Of a stretch of 64,000 nucleotides of DNA, positions 54,188 to 64,000 are shown one piece after another; position 1 is the stretch's first letter; each line of letters starts with the position of its first letter. The notes below the pieces were generated by a model. That model was not told where the DNA came from. It made no database searches and was given only the letters and a program-made list of their open reading frames with translations. Source of the DNA: Filobasidium wieringae (lineage: Eukaryota; Basidiomycota; Tremellomycetes; Filobasidiales; Filobasidiaceae); the NCBI GenBank assembly GCA_001600055.1, contig BCIV01000015.1, positions 1 to 64,000 on the forward strand. Direction: 5' to 3'. A program made the translations under genes and the position numbers.

Positions 54188-56735
54188 ATGGACACGTCAT
54201 ACTCGCCGCTACTGACAAGTGATACGGACCATGATACATCCTCAATCCATCCTCTCCTTCCACCCCACGACCTCATTCCTGCTTCACTCCTCGACACTCT
54301 TGATCTCACATTACACCGCAATACAATACATCTAGTCCAGGACGAACAGGATGGAGGTTCGGAACTAGCTAGAGCTTGGGGTGGGAACGGTAAGTCCTTT
54401 TCACTGATCCCTGTTCGGAGTTGATGAATTCCAAGGACTGCATCGTTTACGGTTCAATACAGATCTGAGAGACTTGATCTCCAACCCCCAAGTCCTCCTC
54501 TCCTCCCTCTCAGCATGTCTAGGCGGGTAAGCTTGATTCCCCTTCCCAGCCTTCCCTGTCTCTCTTCTCCTCTCCCCACCACCTCCTCCTCCTCCTTTCT
54601 CCGCCTCGACCACGAGCTAACATCAATGTCGACCCAGTAAAGCTTGATGTTCGGGTTCGATCAAGGTCAAATAGCCATCATCCTCGTGATGCCTCAATTC
54701 CTCCATTCTTTCCCCCCCTTCGACCCGTCCTCTAATCCCCGTGCCGAGTTCAACAAAGGGTCAGTCCCAATTCCCTCTCCCCTACTGAACCGATCACGAA
54801 ATAAAGAATCCTCACACGATCCTCACCACCCTCGAACACAGCCTGATGACCTCCATCCTAGAACTAGGGGCCCTAATCGGTTCCCTCCTCTCCGGTCTCC
54901 TCTCCGACCACATCGGTCGCAAAAAAACGCTCGGGGTAGGGATCGCCTGGTTCTTCCTCGGGTCGATCGTTCAGGTGTTCGCAAAGGGGGAAGGGGGGTT
55001 GGTCCTGGGTAGAGCGGTTGGCGGGGTAGGGGTGGGGGTTTTGAGCTGTGTGGCTCCGCTCTATGTTTCTGAGGTGAGTTTTGGGCGGTGCCGGGTAAAA
55101 GTTGCGGGGTCCGGGTGCGGGGTATGGGGTATGGAGGGAATTAATTGATGGGTATACGAAGAGAGAGCGGGCGGTTGGAACTGATACCTGGCGTTGATTT
55201 TGGATGGACAGATCGCTCCGCCTAATATCAGAGGGAGTTTAATGGTCATTGAACAATTCATGATCGTCACTGGAGTAGTCGTCATGTTCTATATCGTACG
55301 TCCTCCTCTTCCCCCGCATCCGCTTCGCCCGTATTTCTCATCAAACTGTTCCTCCTTTGCAACTTCCGGACGACCCAGACCTACGCGACTCGTCTGATCC
55401 CATCCGAACTTTCGTTCAGACTACCGTTCATGCTCCAAACCATCCCCGCTCTCCTCCTCTTGACACTCCTCGCGATCCTCCCAGAATCACCTCGATGGCT
55501 GACCATGCAAAAGGGACGCGAGGGGGAGAGCCTGCAGGTCCTTTCCAAGCTCAGAGGAAGGGGGAGGGAGGATGAGAGGGTACAGGCGGAATGGATAGGG
55601 ATGGTCGTTGAGGGGATTCATTGCGGTCCCGTCTCCCCTCCCCTTGCTTCTTCTCGTGGGAAAATACAGTCTGGGAGATGGGACCGGGTGCGGACGGAAC
55701 TGGACGGGTGGAAACGACTTTGGAACGATGGGGTGAGGGAGAGGACGTTGGTTGGCGTAGGGGTCATGTTTTTCCAACAGATGGTCGGGATAAACGCGTT
55801 GATATACTATTCCCCGACTTTATTCGAGGTGAGGATTCGGACCTTTGGACCGTCCCAATTGACATCGGGCATTGATTGATAGCTCTTCTTGACCATCCAT
55901 TAAAGACGCTGGGGTTGGATTATGAACTCAGACTGACCTTGTCGGGGTTGATGAACGTCGTTCAACTCGTAGCCGTCGTCTTCACGTTCACTTGGTTCGA
56001 GAAGATGGGTAGGAAGACATGGTTATTCATCGGATCGGGGGGGATGTTTATCGCTCATCTCGTCGTAGCGGGGATCATCGGTCGGTCCCCACTCCATCAT
56101 CGAAACCCTCCCCCGCTGACCACCCCCGATACGTAATAGCGAAATATTCTTCCGATTGGACATCGCACCAAAAAGAAGCTTGGGTAGGGGTGACGTTCAT
56201 CTTCCTCTTCATGCTAGCGTACGGGATGTCCTGGGGCCCTATCGCTTGGACTTTACCTTCAGAGGTACATTCCTCTAGTACTCGGGCGAAAGGGACGGCC
56301 GCGGCGGTCTGTACAACATGGGCTGGGAATTTCTTGGTCGTCAGTGCATTATAACATTCATGGCTTTTGGTCAGGGCGACGAGCCGAGGCTGATTCGGGG
56401 GATTTCGTGTGGTAGGGCCTGATCACTCCTCCTCTGATCGAAAAGACGGGATCGGGGGCTTTTGTGTTGTTCGCCATGTTCGCGGGACTATCGGGGATCT
56501 GGGTCTACCTGTTCGTTCCAGAGACGAGGTCCGTTCGTTTCCCCTCGTCGGACCGGTTTGTGAGCTGATAGATGGCGGCGGGACGGTCCATGGAAATAGG
56601 GGCAAAAGTTTGGAACAGATGGACGAGGTTTTCAAGAGCGCGACGGGGAGGGAGGATCGGTTGGCGAAAAGGGAGATTGGGAGGAGGTTGATGAAGCTGG
56701 ATGATGGTGACGAGGGGCATGATAGCGATGTCTAG
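54188..56735 (+). CDS. MFS sugar transporter (hexose type)
   Basis: A 12-TM sugar porter in about nine exons. The ATG at 54188 opens an approximately 75-residue Asp/Leu/His head, then TM1 with LMFGFDQGQIAIILVMPQF. An intron (GTCAGT...ACACAG) joins FNKG to LMTSILELGALIGSLLSG, then SDHIGRKKTLG (loop 2-3 GRK), EGGLVLGRAVGGVGVGVLSC, PNIRGSLM, PESPRWLTMQKG, and a central loop of about 60 residues. The second half has MFFQQMVGINALIYYSPTLFE (TM7 QQ-x2-GIN), EKMGRKTWLFIG, YGMSWGPIAWTLPSEV and VPETRGKSLEQMDEVF, ending DDGDEGHDSDV. The GFDQG and QQMVGINALIYYS motifs place it with glucose/quinate-type fungal porters, unlike the transporter at 13458. Possible target of the adjacent zinc-cluster regulator. 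Confidence 0.93.
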
Positions 56736-57002
56736 ACGCGCGCGATGTGGCATACTTATCGCATGTCTTCCAATTGGGATGTTCCCTAGCTCGAAGGGGA
56801 TATCCACCCGCGATGATGGAAGCTTCTGCCATCAGTGACAACTCGTCAGCCAGAAATGACGAACAACCTTTGCCAGAATAACCCTTACAAACCTTATAGA
56901 GACTGAGTATGTCGGCGCGTACCAATGATCAACATCTCTGTTCATCCGGCTCCCCAAAGTCTGCTTGGACTTGAAAAGCTACCGATTTAATTACCGCCTG
57001 TC
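56736..57002. other. Intergenic spacer
   Basis: About 270 bases with no gene. Contains a TTTAATTACC word just before the next ATG. Confidence 0.4.
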
Positions 57003-57542
57003 ATGTCGGATGCTACTAGCTTTTCCCAGCCCTTTGTCGTTTCTTCACGCCTTACTCGACCGCCATCAGTCGCTATTACGAAACAAGGTACGGATCCAGG
57101 TCAGCCATTCATGAGCATCGTTAACCCGAACACCTTTGACCTGGGTATCAGTCCCGCATCGACGGGTCCAGACGACTCATCGAAATTCTTTAGCCTCGCG
57201 CACAAGGACAAACTAGAATGCCAAGTTCGAGCGATCTACCAGAAGCAGACGTCTTTCCGCTCGGAAATGAATCAGAACGGTCACCTCGCATTTGGGGACC
57301 GACTTGACCCAACCCAGCAGTGGCTGATTCTAACAAATCAGGATAGATTGGACAATCATATGGAATACCGACCTCTCCGTTCAGACCCCAAGTGCGCTAT
57401 GTCCCCTTTCTATCACGCCATACGTAATTTCCCTGTGCGTAAACGGATGCTCCATTTGGAAGAGGGCGACCGTTGTGCCTGTCGTAAGGAAGATGGATCT
57501 GACCAGACCTATGAAGTCCTGACAGATTTTTTTCGAATCTGA
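57003..57542 (+). CDS. Hypothetical protein, 179 residues, possibly 3'-truncated by a homopolymer indel
   Basis: A single open frame from ATG 57003. Composition is that of a globular soluble protein, with FMSIVNPNTFDLGISPAS, a Lys/Glu-rich helix, QQWLILTNQDRLDNH and a short CACRKEDG segment. No recognised family, signal peptide or membrane segment. It ends at VLTDFFRI just past a run of seven T (about 57527-57533). Reading with six T would continue into FFESDDASQG and then coding-like sequence to 57830 (LIWIDLEFRGPSYHE, EPLLYLAERHD), after a short intron-like gap. So the true protein may be longer. Likely lineage-specific. Confidence 0.5.
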   Translation: MSDATSFSQPFVVSSRLTRPPSVAITKQGTDPGQPFMSIVNPNTFDLGISPASTGPDDSSKFFSLAHKDKLECQVRAIYQKQTSFRSEMNQNGHLAFGDRLDPTQQWLILTNQDRLDNHMEYRPLRSDPKCAMSPFYHAIRNFPVRKRMLHLEEGDRCACRKEDGSDQTYEVLTDFFRI

Positions 57543-58555
57543 TGATGCAAGTCAAGGTCCAAGATCACGTGTGCAAGGTAAGCTTACCGCATAGTCCGTG
57601 TTTCATCGGGGGGAAGTAAACGAGGTCTCATATGGATCGACTTGGAATTTCGCGGGCCGTCTTATCACGAGAGCCATCTGTCGGGAAATATGAACCGGTC
57701 AAAAGGGGAAATGGAACCCCTGTTATATCTCGCTGAACGACATGACACGACACGCAAGCCCATACGGACGGATCACATCGATGATAACGCTGTCTGCGAC
57801 GAGAAACGTCCCCATCTGCTCGGACTTTAATCTGAAAGGCCGTGTACTTTCACTAGCTCAGTGAACGACTGACGTTCCCGCGGACCTGTCTCCATCCCGC
57901 GCCATTGCTATAGAGTAGAACACGAGATGAATACGATCTCCCCTCCCGTGCCAGTCAGGAAATATCGAAAAAAGCCTGCCAGAATGGTTCAACGTATACG
58001 GTGTAGAGTAGTTCATAATTACAATTATAATCGAAAGAGATCCGTCTGTCAAATTCATGACAAGTAGCACCGCCGGATAATGAACACCCAAAAGAATGAA
58101 AAACGTTTGTGCAAGTATACCAGACGCTGGCTGTGGCTTGTCCTGTCTCTTTGCCACCCCTCTGGACATCCGACAGTGCCTGCCACAGGCACGCAAGAGG
58201 TCAGGAGTCGTTTCCAAAAAGTCGTGACTTTAACTATAGGGAATCTTCAGAGCAAAGGAGCATCCATTCGCCGCCATCACACTCGACACGTTCAAAGTGA
58301 ATCACGGTGTCAGCAGATCTCGGCCCCCCTGACCTCCTCTGTGGAGGCGTCATCTTACGTCTCGTGTTCATACGTCGTAACGATCGGGGAGCTTGTGTAT
58401 ACCTACAGTAACGCGACGTAGCGAACGGAACGGCTGCACCCCGCGACCAATCCGTGCAGATACTTCTCGAACTATAGCTCGCTCACGAACCCTGCAAACC
58501 CACATGACATGAATCTCATAACGCATAACCCATCAGCTCCCGACCACTCTCGCTC
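57543..58555. other. Intergenic region with a coding-like stretch at 57600-57830
   Basis: About 1 kb. The first part (57600-57830) keeps an open, protein-like frame that lacks an ATG and may be a missed exon of the preceding gene. The rest, up to the proteasome gene stop, has no coding signal that I can support. Confidence 0.45.
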
Positions 58556-60189
58556 TCAAGTACTCATAGCGACGGCGCCATCACCGCCACTCCCACCCCC
58601 CGTCCCCATTCCCACGGCGACCTCGCTATCCTTGTTCCCACCCAGTTCCAACTTTCTCAACAACTCGTCCAGCTCGGAGGATCGGTAGATCTTTGCCAGA
58701 GGGGTCCCCGTGGTCGGGTCCAAAGTGAGGGTGGCGAATTCGACTATATGTGGGGGAGGTGATGGGTCAGCCGAGGGGGGATCGATTGAGAAAGTGAGCG
58801 CAGGGGAGGGCCGGGCGGGGACTGACGTTTCTCCGAACCCAACTTGGTACTATCCATCGTCTTGCTCATCGTCTTCAGGGCGAGCGCTTTAGCCTCTTCC
58901 AAAGTGATCTCATCCTTGTAATCCTGTTTCAACAAAGATTGTGCGCTGCGATCACAGGCCGCCTCGATCAGAAAAGGGTGACGGACGGACGGTGAGCGAG
59001 AAGAAAGAAGAGCCGCTCGGGCACGCACTTTGAATTGTTGGCACCGATACAGGTCGCCTTCCAACCGGAATAATTCCCAGAAGGATCGGATTGATACAGC
59101 TGGAAACCGTGAATAGGATCGTGTCCTATATAAATCAACGAAACTCCAAACGGTCTCAACCCTAATGATACCCTCGACAAGGAAAAGTTCAGCTCTGTCC
59201 GTCCTGAAAAAAGAGATGACGGATAAGGAAAAGCGAACCGACCCACCTCCGTACTGCGTATACCCTTGTTTCAAATCACATAGCCTCTGAGCCATCATCT
59301 CGACCGGTATATCCTCATCATAAGTGAACAAATGTCGTTGAGCGGCCGTACGGGCGTAGTTGATGAGGGAGTTGGCGTCGGATGTGATCCCTGCTACTCC
59401 GGTGAGGATGTTGCTGCAGGGAAGGAAGGAATGGATCAGGTCGGGTGTGGGAGAAGGCAAAGGGATGGGAGAGAAAGGGATAGAAACAGATCAGCCTCCG
59501 TTCAAAAGCAGCAGCCCATCGTTCAAACTTACTTGTTGAGCAAAAAGATCTTCNCCCCNCCCCCACCGCCGGTCCAAGCTTCCGTCCCTTCCCCACCTCC
59601 ACCGGCACTGGTCAACGATAGGTCCAAGAGTTTTCCCGTTACTTTCTGTGAGGCGGGAGGGGGGCAGGGACGTGTGGCGAGAGAGAGGAGGGAAGAGTGA
59701 ATCGAAAAGATCAGCCCATCCAATCCGAAAGGACGAAACCCCGACCGGTCCGACTCACCTTCTCAGCGACCATGACGACCCCTTCTTTACTCATGATGGC
59801 CAATACCGTCCCTGCCAAAGAGATCGCTTCCATCGCATATTCGACTGAGAACGGCATCAATAAACATGGACACAAAAAAGGAGGGGGGAGAGGTGCGGGT
59901 TGTTGTGATCGTTAGTGAAAGGTTCGTCCGCAGGGCGAGGTGGGGGTGGGAACGCACTTTGAAAGACCCGGCCTGGTTTACGGGTAGGAAGATCGGGCGG
60001 TTAGTGAGATAGGTTTTGGGAAGTGAGCAAGAACCAGAGGCTGGACTGCGGACTGACCTTCAGGGGAGAAGATGGTCGTTCTTGAATCGTATCGTCTCGA
60101 CTATAATAATGGGTGTGAATCAGTTTACCGTGCGTTTACCGTGCGAGACCAAGCTCGGCTGAAAGCAGGGGGGGAGAGTGAATTACCAT
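58556..60189 (-). CDS. PRE9: 20S proteasome alpha subunit (PRE9 / alpha3, PSMA4 type)
   Basis: A core-particle alpha subunit. The first coding exon is only the ATG (60189-60187); after an intron the next exon gives [15 protein letters not shown], the alpha N-terminal tail. Then [141 protein letters not shown] and a Gly/Asp-rich tail ending AVAMST. These fit the PSMA4/PRE9 class. Between KLLD and KIFLLN the subunit carries a Gly-rich insert of about 20 residues absent from usual alpha3, encoded by a C-rich tract that includes two N bases (59554, 59559). Seven or so introns. Shares a divergent promoter with VPS62. Confidence 0.95.
59554..59559. other. Ambiguous bases (N) in a C-rich tract
   Basis: Two single N calls interrupt a C homopolymer-like stretch inside the PRE9 exon. 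The reading frame is preserved if each N is one base. They mark an unreliable segment encoding the Gly-rich insert. Confidence 0.95.
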
Positions 60190-60776
60190 GATGGTTGACT
60201 AGATGATGAATTACTTTCGAGTTGTTCTAGGTGTGAAATGGGATGAAGGGAAGTGCAGGTAGGAATCGTGTGATGTGATCGTGAACGTCCAGAGGTTCGT
60301 CATCTCTTCACCAAGTCGCAAGTCGAAAGGTCGCATACCAACCAACGCGCGTCCTACCGTATTTTACACGTCATCACGCATCGAACTCAGTGCGTTTCCT
60401 CTCTTTGATAAGGACCATCTGACGGCTGACTGAACGCCCTCCATCCGGAAGCCGAAGCGGGATCAAAAGTGTGTGATAGATTACCGATCGAGAGCGAGAG
60501 CTGACCGCCGCAGTTGGATGATCGTCGTCGTCGTCGTAGTCGTTGTTGTGCGAGATAAAGGAGGGGTTGGATGTTCAAAGGATGGTAGACATGTCCATTG
60601 TACTAGCACAGCTACGCTACGTAACTACCCTCACCCTGTGCCCTGTGGCTGACTAAGCACCTGAGCGAGCGATGCGACTTGAACGACGGCGATAACGATA
60701 CATCATCAACACTCGACATTGACGCTCGCTACCATCACCACTCTGCCTACCAGGTGACTAGAGTGACTCACCCACC
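60190..60776. other. Divergent promoter of PRE9 and VPS62
   Basis: About 590 bases between two start codons. A GTCGTCGTCGTCGT repeat lies at 60523-60537. I could not confidently place a proteasome-type (PACE/GGTGGCAAA) element. No gene. Confidence 0.45.
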
Positions 60777-63402
60777 ATGCTCCTCCTCCCACTCCTCCTC
60801 CTCCTCTCCACAACCGCCCACCCCTTCTCCACCCACCCAGCACCTCGGACCAACCAGACCCGACATCCAATCACGTACGATCCTCCAATAGACTACGGTC
60901 CTCACGACGGTGTCACTCCCCAAATAAGATCTCTCCTATGGGAGCACGCCCCCGTCATCTATTTGCATCCGGAAGAAGTCTGGTGGCCCTGTTCAGTCGA
61001 ATTCATGCTGCAGAGGTTCGAATTGTTGGACGAGAAGAATAAACCCAACATCTCGGTCAGTTCGACGTCGGGGTCGGTCGATCCTTCCCGGAAGATGTCG
61101 CTCACACTCGTTTGTCCCCCGCACATTGCTAGCTCCCCCTTCCTCCCCTCTCCCCTTCTTCCCTCGGAACACTCCCGCTACCTCAACCACCCTACTCCAA
61201 CCTCCCCCACCTCTCCCTCCCCATCCCCCCCTCACCCCACCCCCCGTCCAACCTCGGACTAGGCGCGATGGGCGATAAAGGTGTCTTCAACGCTCAACCT
61301 TCGCTGAAGGATTCCAGAGTGGCCTACCTCTACGGACCGGGGGGTCAGACGGAGGCGGGAAGGAGGGCGCGGAATTTACGCGGGAATATGGGTCGTGATG
61401 AGGAGGACGGGTCGGGGGAGGAGAAGCGGAGGGGGAGAGGGAGAGGAAAGGTCAGAGCCCCGGTCTATGGGTTTCATGTGCAGCAGGAAGATGGGATCGT
61501 CGTACGTCTTTCTCTTCATCTTCCCTTCCCTTCCCCTGCCTTCCCTTCTTGTTCCCTTCTTCTCTCTCCTCTCTTCTCCTCCCACAACCCGCTCATCCCC
61601 CCAACTCTACCCACACAGGACCTGATCTACTGGACCTACTACCCCTACAATTTCGGGAAAGAAGTCAAACCGCTGGGGATCCTGGGGAATCGTCAGTCCC
61701 CACTTCTTTTTTTGCTTTCGTTTCTCTGTTTGTCAAGGGAAATTGAATGGATTGTGTTTTGGGATTTGTGCTTTGTGTTTTGTGCTTTGTGCTTTGTGGA
61801 TTACGAATTGTGGATGGCGAATTGTCGATGGGACGATCAGATATAAGCGATTGGGAGGTCAGTCCGGTCATACCTCTCCTCCCCTTCCCCATCGCTCATC
61901 ACCTTGACTGATTCCTAATCATCGAACTCTCTTGAATTTCACTACGGGGGGGAATAGCATGTGAAAGTCCGGACGAGATATGGGAAACCCATTTCGGCGG
62001 ATTATAGTAAGTTTCCATCGGTCCCTTTGATGAACCCGTGAACTCGTGAAACTCGAGAACTCGTGGACTGATCGGATGGACGCGGGATTCGAACAGTGGT
62101 TCATTCTGATTTATCTACCACGGGGTGAGTCACCCGCCCTCCCAACTCCCAATTGATAAAGACGAGAGGGAGAGACAGAGAGAGCTCACCCCATGTTTAC
62201 CACTTGGATGGATGGATAGGACGTTACGATGGGGAGACGTTCCGAAGGAAGACGGGAGGTTGGTCGCTTTCTCCGCTTTGGGGAGTCATGGGTTATGGCC
62301 TGCCGTGGGGGAACATATGTATATAAACGTGAGTCCGTCCCGTCCGCGTTGCCGTCTGTCGTCGAGACGAACGGACTGAACCTCTTCCCCCCCCCCCCCC
62401 CTACTTTCGTCCCCGCACCTCGCGACAGGCATGGAACATCCTCAAACTGGTCGACTCCACGGCTAAAGGCGCACTCTGGGACTCAAGGGATCATCTCATT
62501 CCCATCCAATGGCTCAACACGTCCGCACCCGCTTGGCCCTTCAAGAGGAGGCACGATCCTCATTCCCCCCTCGGCTGGTTGAACTTTAGGGGTAGGTGGG
62601 GGAATAAGGGGGACGCGCTTTGCTGGTGGGGTTGGGTCAAACCGGTCTGTCAGGTCAGTTTGGGCGGGTCCTGGATTGCGATAGGGGAGGGAAGGCTGAT
62701 TTGCGGGGGGTTTGGATGGGACTTTTGTTGTAGTTTGGGGATGGACCCTTGTGAGTCGAGTCTGATCGGTGCGACGGGACGGGATGCAGGACATGACTGA
62801 GATGGACTTTGCCCTGCAGCGGACCTAATCGTGAATTCCGAGCTCCTCCGCAATGTATCATAGCACCCCTCGCTTCATCCCCTACCACATCCACCTTTAA
62901 ATTCAAGATCGATCCGGCACCCGTGCGGAGAGCGAACATGCGAGGGATGCGTTACGTCGAGCTCACGCAGACTTGTTCTCGTTGGAGAGAGACCATGGCC
63001 GGCAGTCGAGGTTCAGGGAACGACGCGTTGAACGATATGGTCACTCAGGGACAGTTGGCCAGTTTGGCCGCCAGGGAGGACGTCAAGTTGAGGACAAACG
63101 TGCCGCTTCATCTGCACGATCATTCTTTCAAGGTCAGTCTCGAGCGCTCTAGCTCATTCCTTCCCGCTGACCCATCCGACCCGTATGACCTTCAGATCAC
63201 TACAAGATCGTGCCCCGCTCATCACGCCGTCTCCTCCTACACGCTCACCATGTGTAACTCCAAAGGACGTTGTCGATGGCCTTCCATCGCCCGAGACGTC
63301 TGTACCTACGTCAACGGCACGGACGCGGGGTATACGAGCGGTCGATCGGTCGAGATGGACGATCCGGACCCATGGACCTTTTTCGATTGGTCCAGATCAT
63401 AG
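60777..63402 (+). CDS. VPS62: VPS62 family protein with signal peptide
   Basis: Vacuolar protein sorting-associated protein 62 family. The ATG at 60777 starts a short signal peptide (LLLPLLLLLSTTAHP). The family core is recognisable: EHAPVIYLHPEEVWWPCSVEFML, then DLIYWTYYPYNFGKEVK and, via a 17-nt micro-exon at 61841-61857, GNHISDWEHVKVRT (the conserved GxHVGDWEH motif), RLVAFSALGSHGLWP, the WNILKLVDSTAKGALWD segment, and GDALCWWGWVKPVCQ. The C-terminal exons hold MRGMRYVELTQTCSRWRETM and end FFDWSRS. About nine introns, several unusually C- and T-rich. The exon joining DPSRKMS to NLGLGAMGDKG near 61090-61260 is not certain, because a Pro-rich run spans it. Predicted to act in the vacuole or secretory pathway. 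Confidence 0.85.
61692..61840 (+). repeat. T/G-rich degenerate repeat inside a VPS62 intron
   Basis: A 149-nt intron, longer than its neighbours, contains repeated TTTGTG/CTTTGTG words at about 61756-61800. It precedes the 17-nt micro-exon. Confidence 0.6.
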
Positions 63403-63556
63403 GATAGGGGCGTTCTCATCGGAACGGACGTTTCTAAACCAGGTGTAGCTTTGAATACGTGGATGGATACCTTACTGTATATATCGGGACTGGGTTGTAT
63501 TTGACTTTCGGGCTATAGATGCAGAGTATATGTGCATTCGCGAAGGGGTAGACTTT
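63403..63556. other. Short spacer after VPS62
   Basis: About 150 bases, VPS62 3' UTR by position. Confidence 0.4.
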
Positions 63557-64000
63557 TCACTCGGGCTCGAACGTTGTGAACAGCCTCGCCGATGAAGCCA
63601 TGACAGGGGCATTTCCATAGCCAGCGGGAAAGTCGTTTGCTATTCGTACCACCCGATGTTGTGCAAGTCGCAGTGTGAGCACCAGCCTTGGAAGGACCTG
63701 CGATGGAAGGACTCGCAACTGCAGTGACCGGGCGTCATCCGTCCATAGATACTTCATAACTTCCAGGAGCACCCTCTCTGCCTTTCGCTTAGCAGGACGT
63801 GCAAGGCGTATCTCTGCCCTTTGCAACGCATGCGTACATGTCCGTTCCATCTGTCAGATCACAGCGATTCTGCCTTCCGGCAAAGGTCACAACAATTCGT
63901 TCCCAAGAGCAAGGTGGCAGTTGGATCGTCCATGGTTCTCAGAGCAGTGTCTAACAACATCGTGCTGGCAGCATAGTATAAATGGATGTCGTGAAACCCG
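63557..64000 (-). pseudogene. Possible C-terminal end of a RecQ-like DNA helicase, partial
   Basis: On the minus strand, entering at the window edge, one frame reads ALRTMDDPTATLLLG, NCCDLCRKAES, with a CCDxC motif (63880-63894) like the zinc-binding end of fungal RecQ-type helicases. It stops soon after. A second minus-strand frame, 63850 to 63557 (ATG at 63850), then gives an Arg/Leu-rich 97-residue segment (RLARPAKRKAERVLLEV, LQLRVLPSQVLPRLVL). These two are not joined by a normal GT-AG intron that I can find, so the gene is either damaged or mis-sequenced, or my match is wrong. Most of it lies outside the window. Confidence 0.35.

Noticed and set aside
62060..62110. tRNA-like T-loop word (GTTCGAATCC on the minus strand)
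   Set aside because: The flanking bases do not form a T stem and no D or anticodon arm is present; it lies in a VPS62 intron.
1..64000. CRISPR arrays, bacterial operons or phage genes
   Set aside because: None seen; gene structure is plainly eukaryotic.

Overview
The window is a gene-dense piece of a fungal nuclear genome. Genes are split by many short introns (mostly 50-80 nt, GTRNGT...YAG), coding sequences run on both strands, and intergenic gaps are 0.3-1.8 kb. Gene content (cyclopropane-fatty-acid synthase, priA-like secreted protein, group X-type hybrid histidine kinase, Noc4, Vps62, sugar transporters with long N-terminal extensions, a DUF6534-like membrane protein) points to a basidiomycete, most likely a Tremellomycete yeast. 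That placement is inference. Two N bases at 59554 and 59559 and several reading-frame problems at homopolymers suggest a draft assembly.

Layout. 1-1754: no confident gene. 1755-6481: short-chain dehydrogenase (-), secreted glycerophosphodiester phosphodiesterase-like enzyme (+), second SDR (+). 6842-9230: cyclopropane-fatty-acyl-phospholipid synthase (-). 9397-13035: lineage-specific genes, namely a hypothetical (-), a long repeat-containing coiled-coil protein (+) and an RNase H-fold protein (+) whose 5' ends are unresolved. 13458-16405: MFS sugar transporter. 16609-18936: CCA tRNA nucleotidyltransferase with two in-frame starts. 19330-19637: small, probably highly expressed acidic protein. 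20105-22639: CLPTM1 family membrane protein. 23071-31279: very large hybrid histidine kinase. 31617-32561: priA-like secreted cysteine-rich protein. 33062-34440: glyoxylate/hydroxyacid reductase (-). 34792-39125: OGG1 DNA glycosylase and NOC4 ribosome-biogenesis factor in one continuous reading frame. 39126-40912: gene-poor, with decayed repeats. 40913-43105: INO1 (-), then a low-complexity hypothetical gene (44164-45695). 46100-51000: small secreted protein, HTH protein and 7TM-like protein, all with uncertain models. 51017-53623: Zn2Cys6 regulator (-), divergent from a second sugar transporter (54188-56735). 57003-57542: orphan. 58556-60189: proteasome alpha subunit PRE9 (-), divergent from VPS62 (60777-63402). 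63557-64000: possible helicase remnant running off the end.

Most genes are unrelated housekeeping or membrane/lipid genes and I see no biosynthetic cluster. Lipid and inositol themes recur (GDPD, CFA synthase, INO1), as do sugar uptake genes; the second sugar transporter sits head-to-head with a zinc-cluster regulator, a common arrangement for local regulation. The strongest novelty candidate is the apparent OGG1-NOC4 fusion, whose junction lies inside a single 1,115-nt exon with no in-frame ATG between the two halves.
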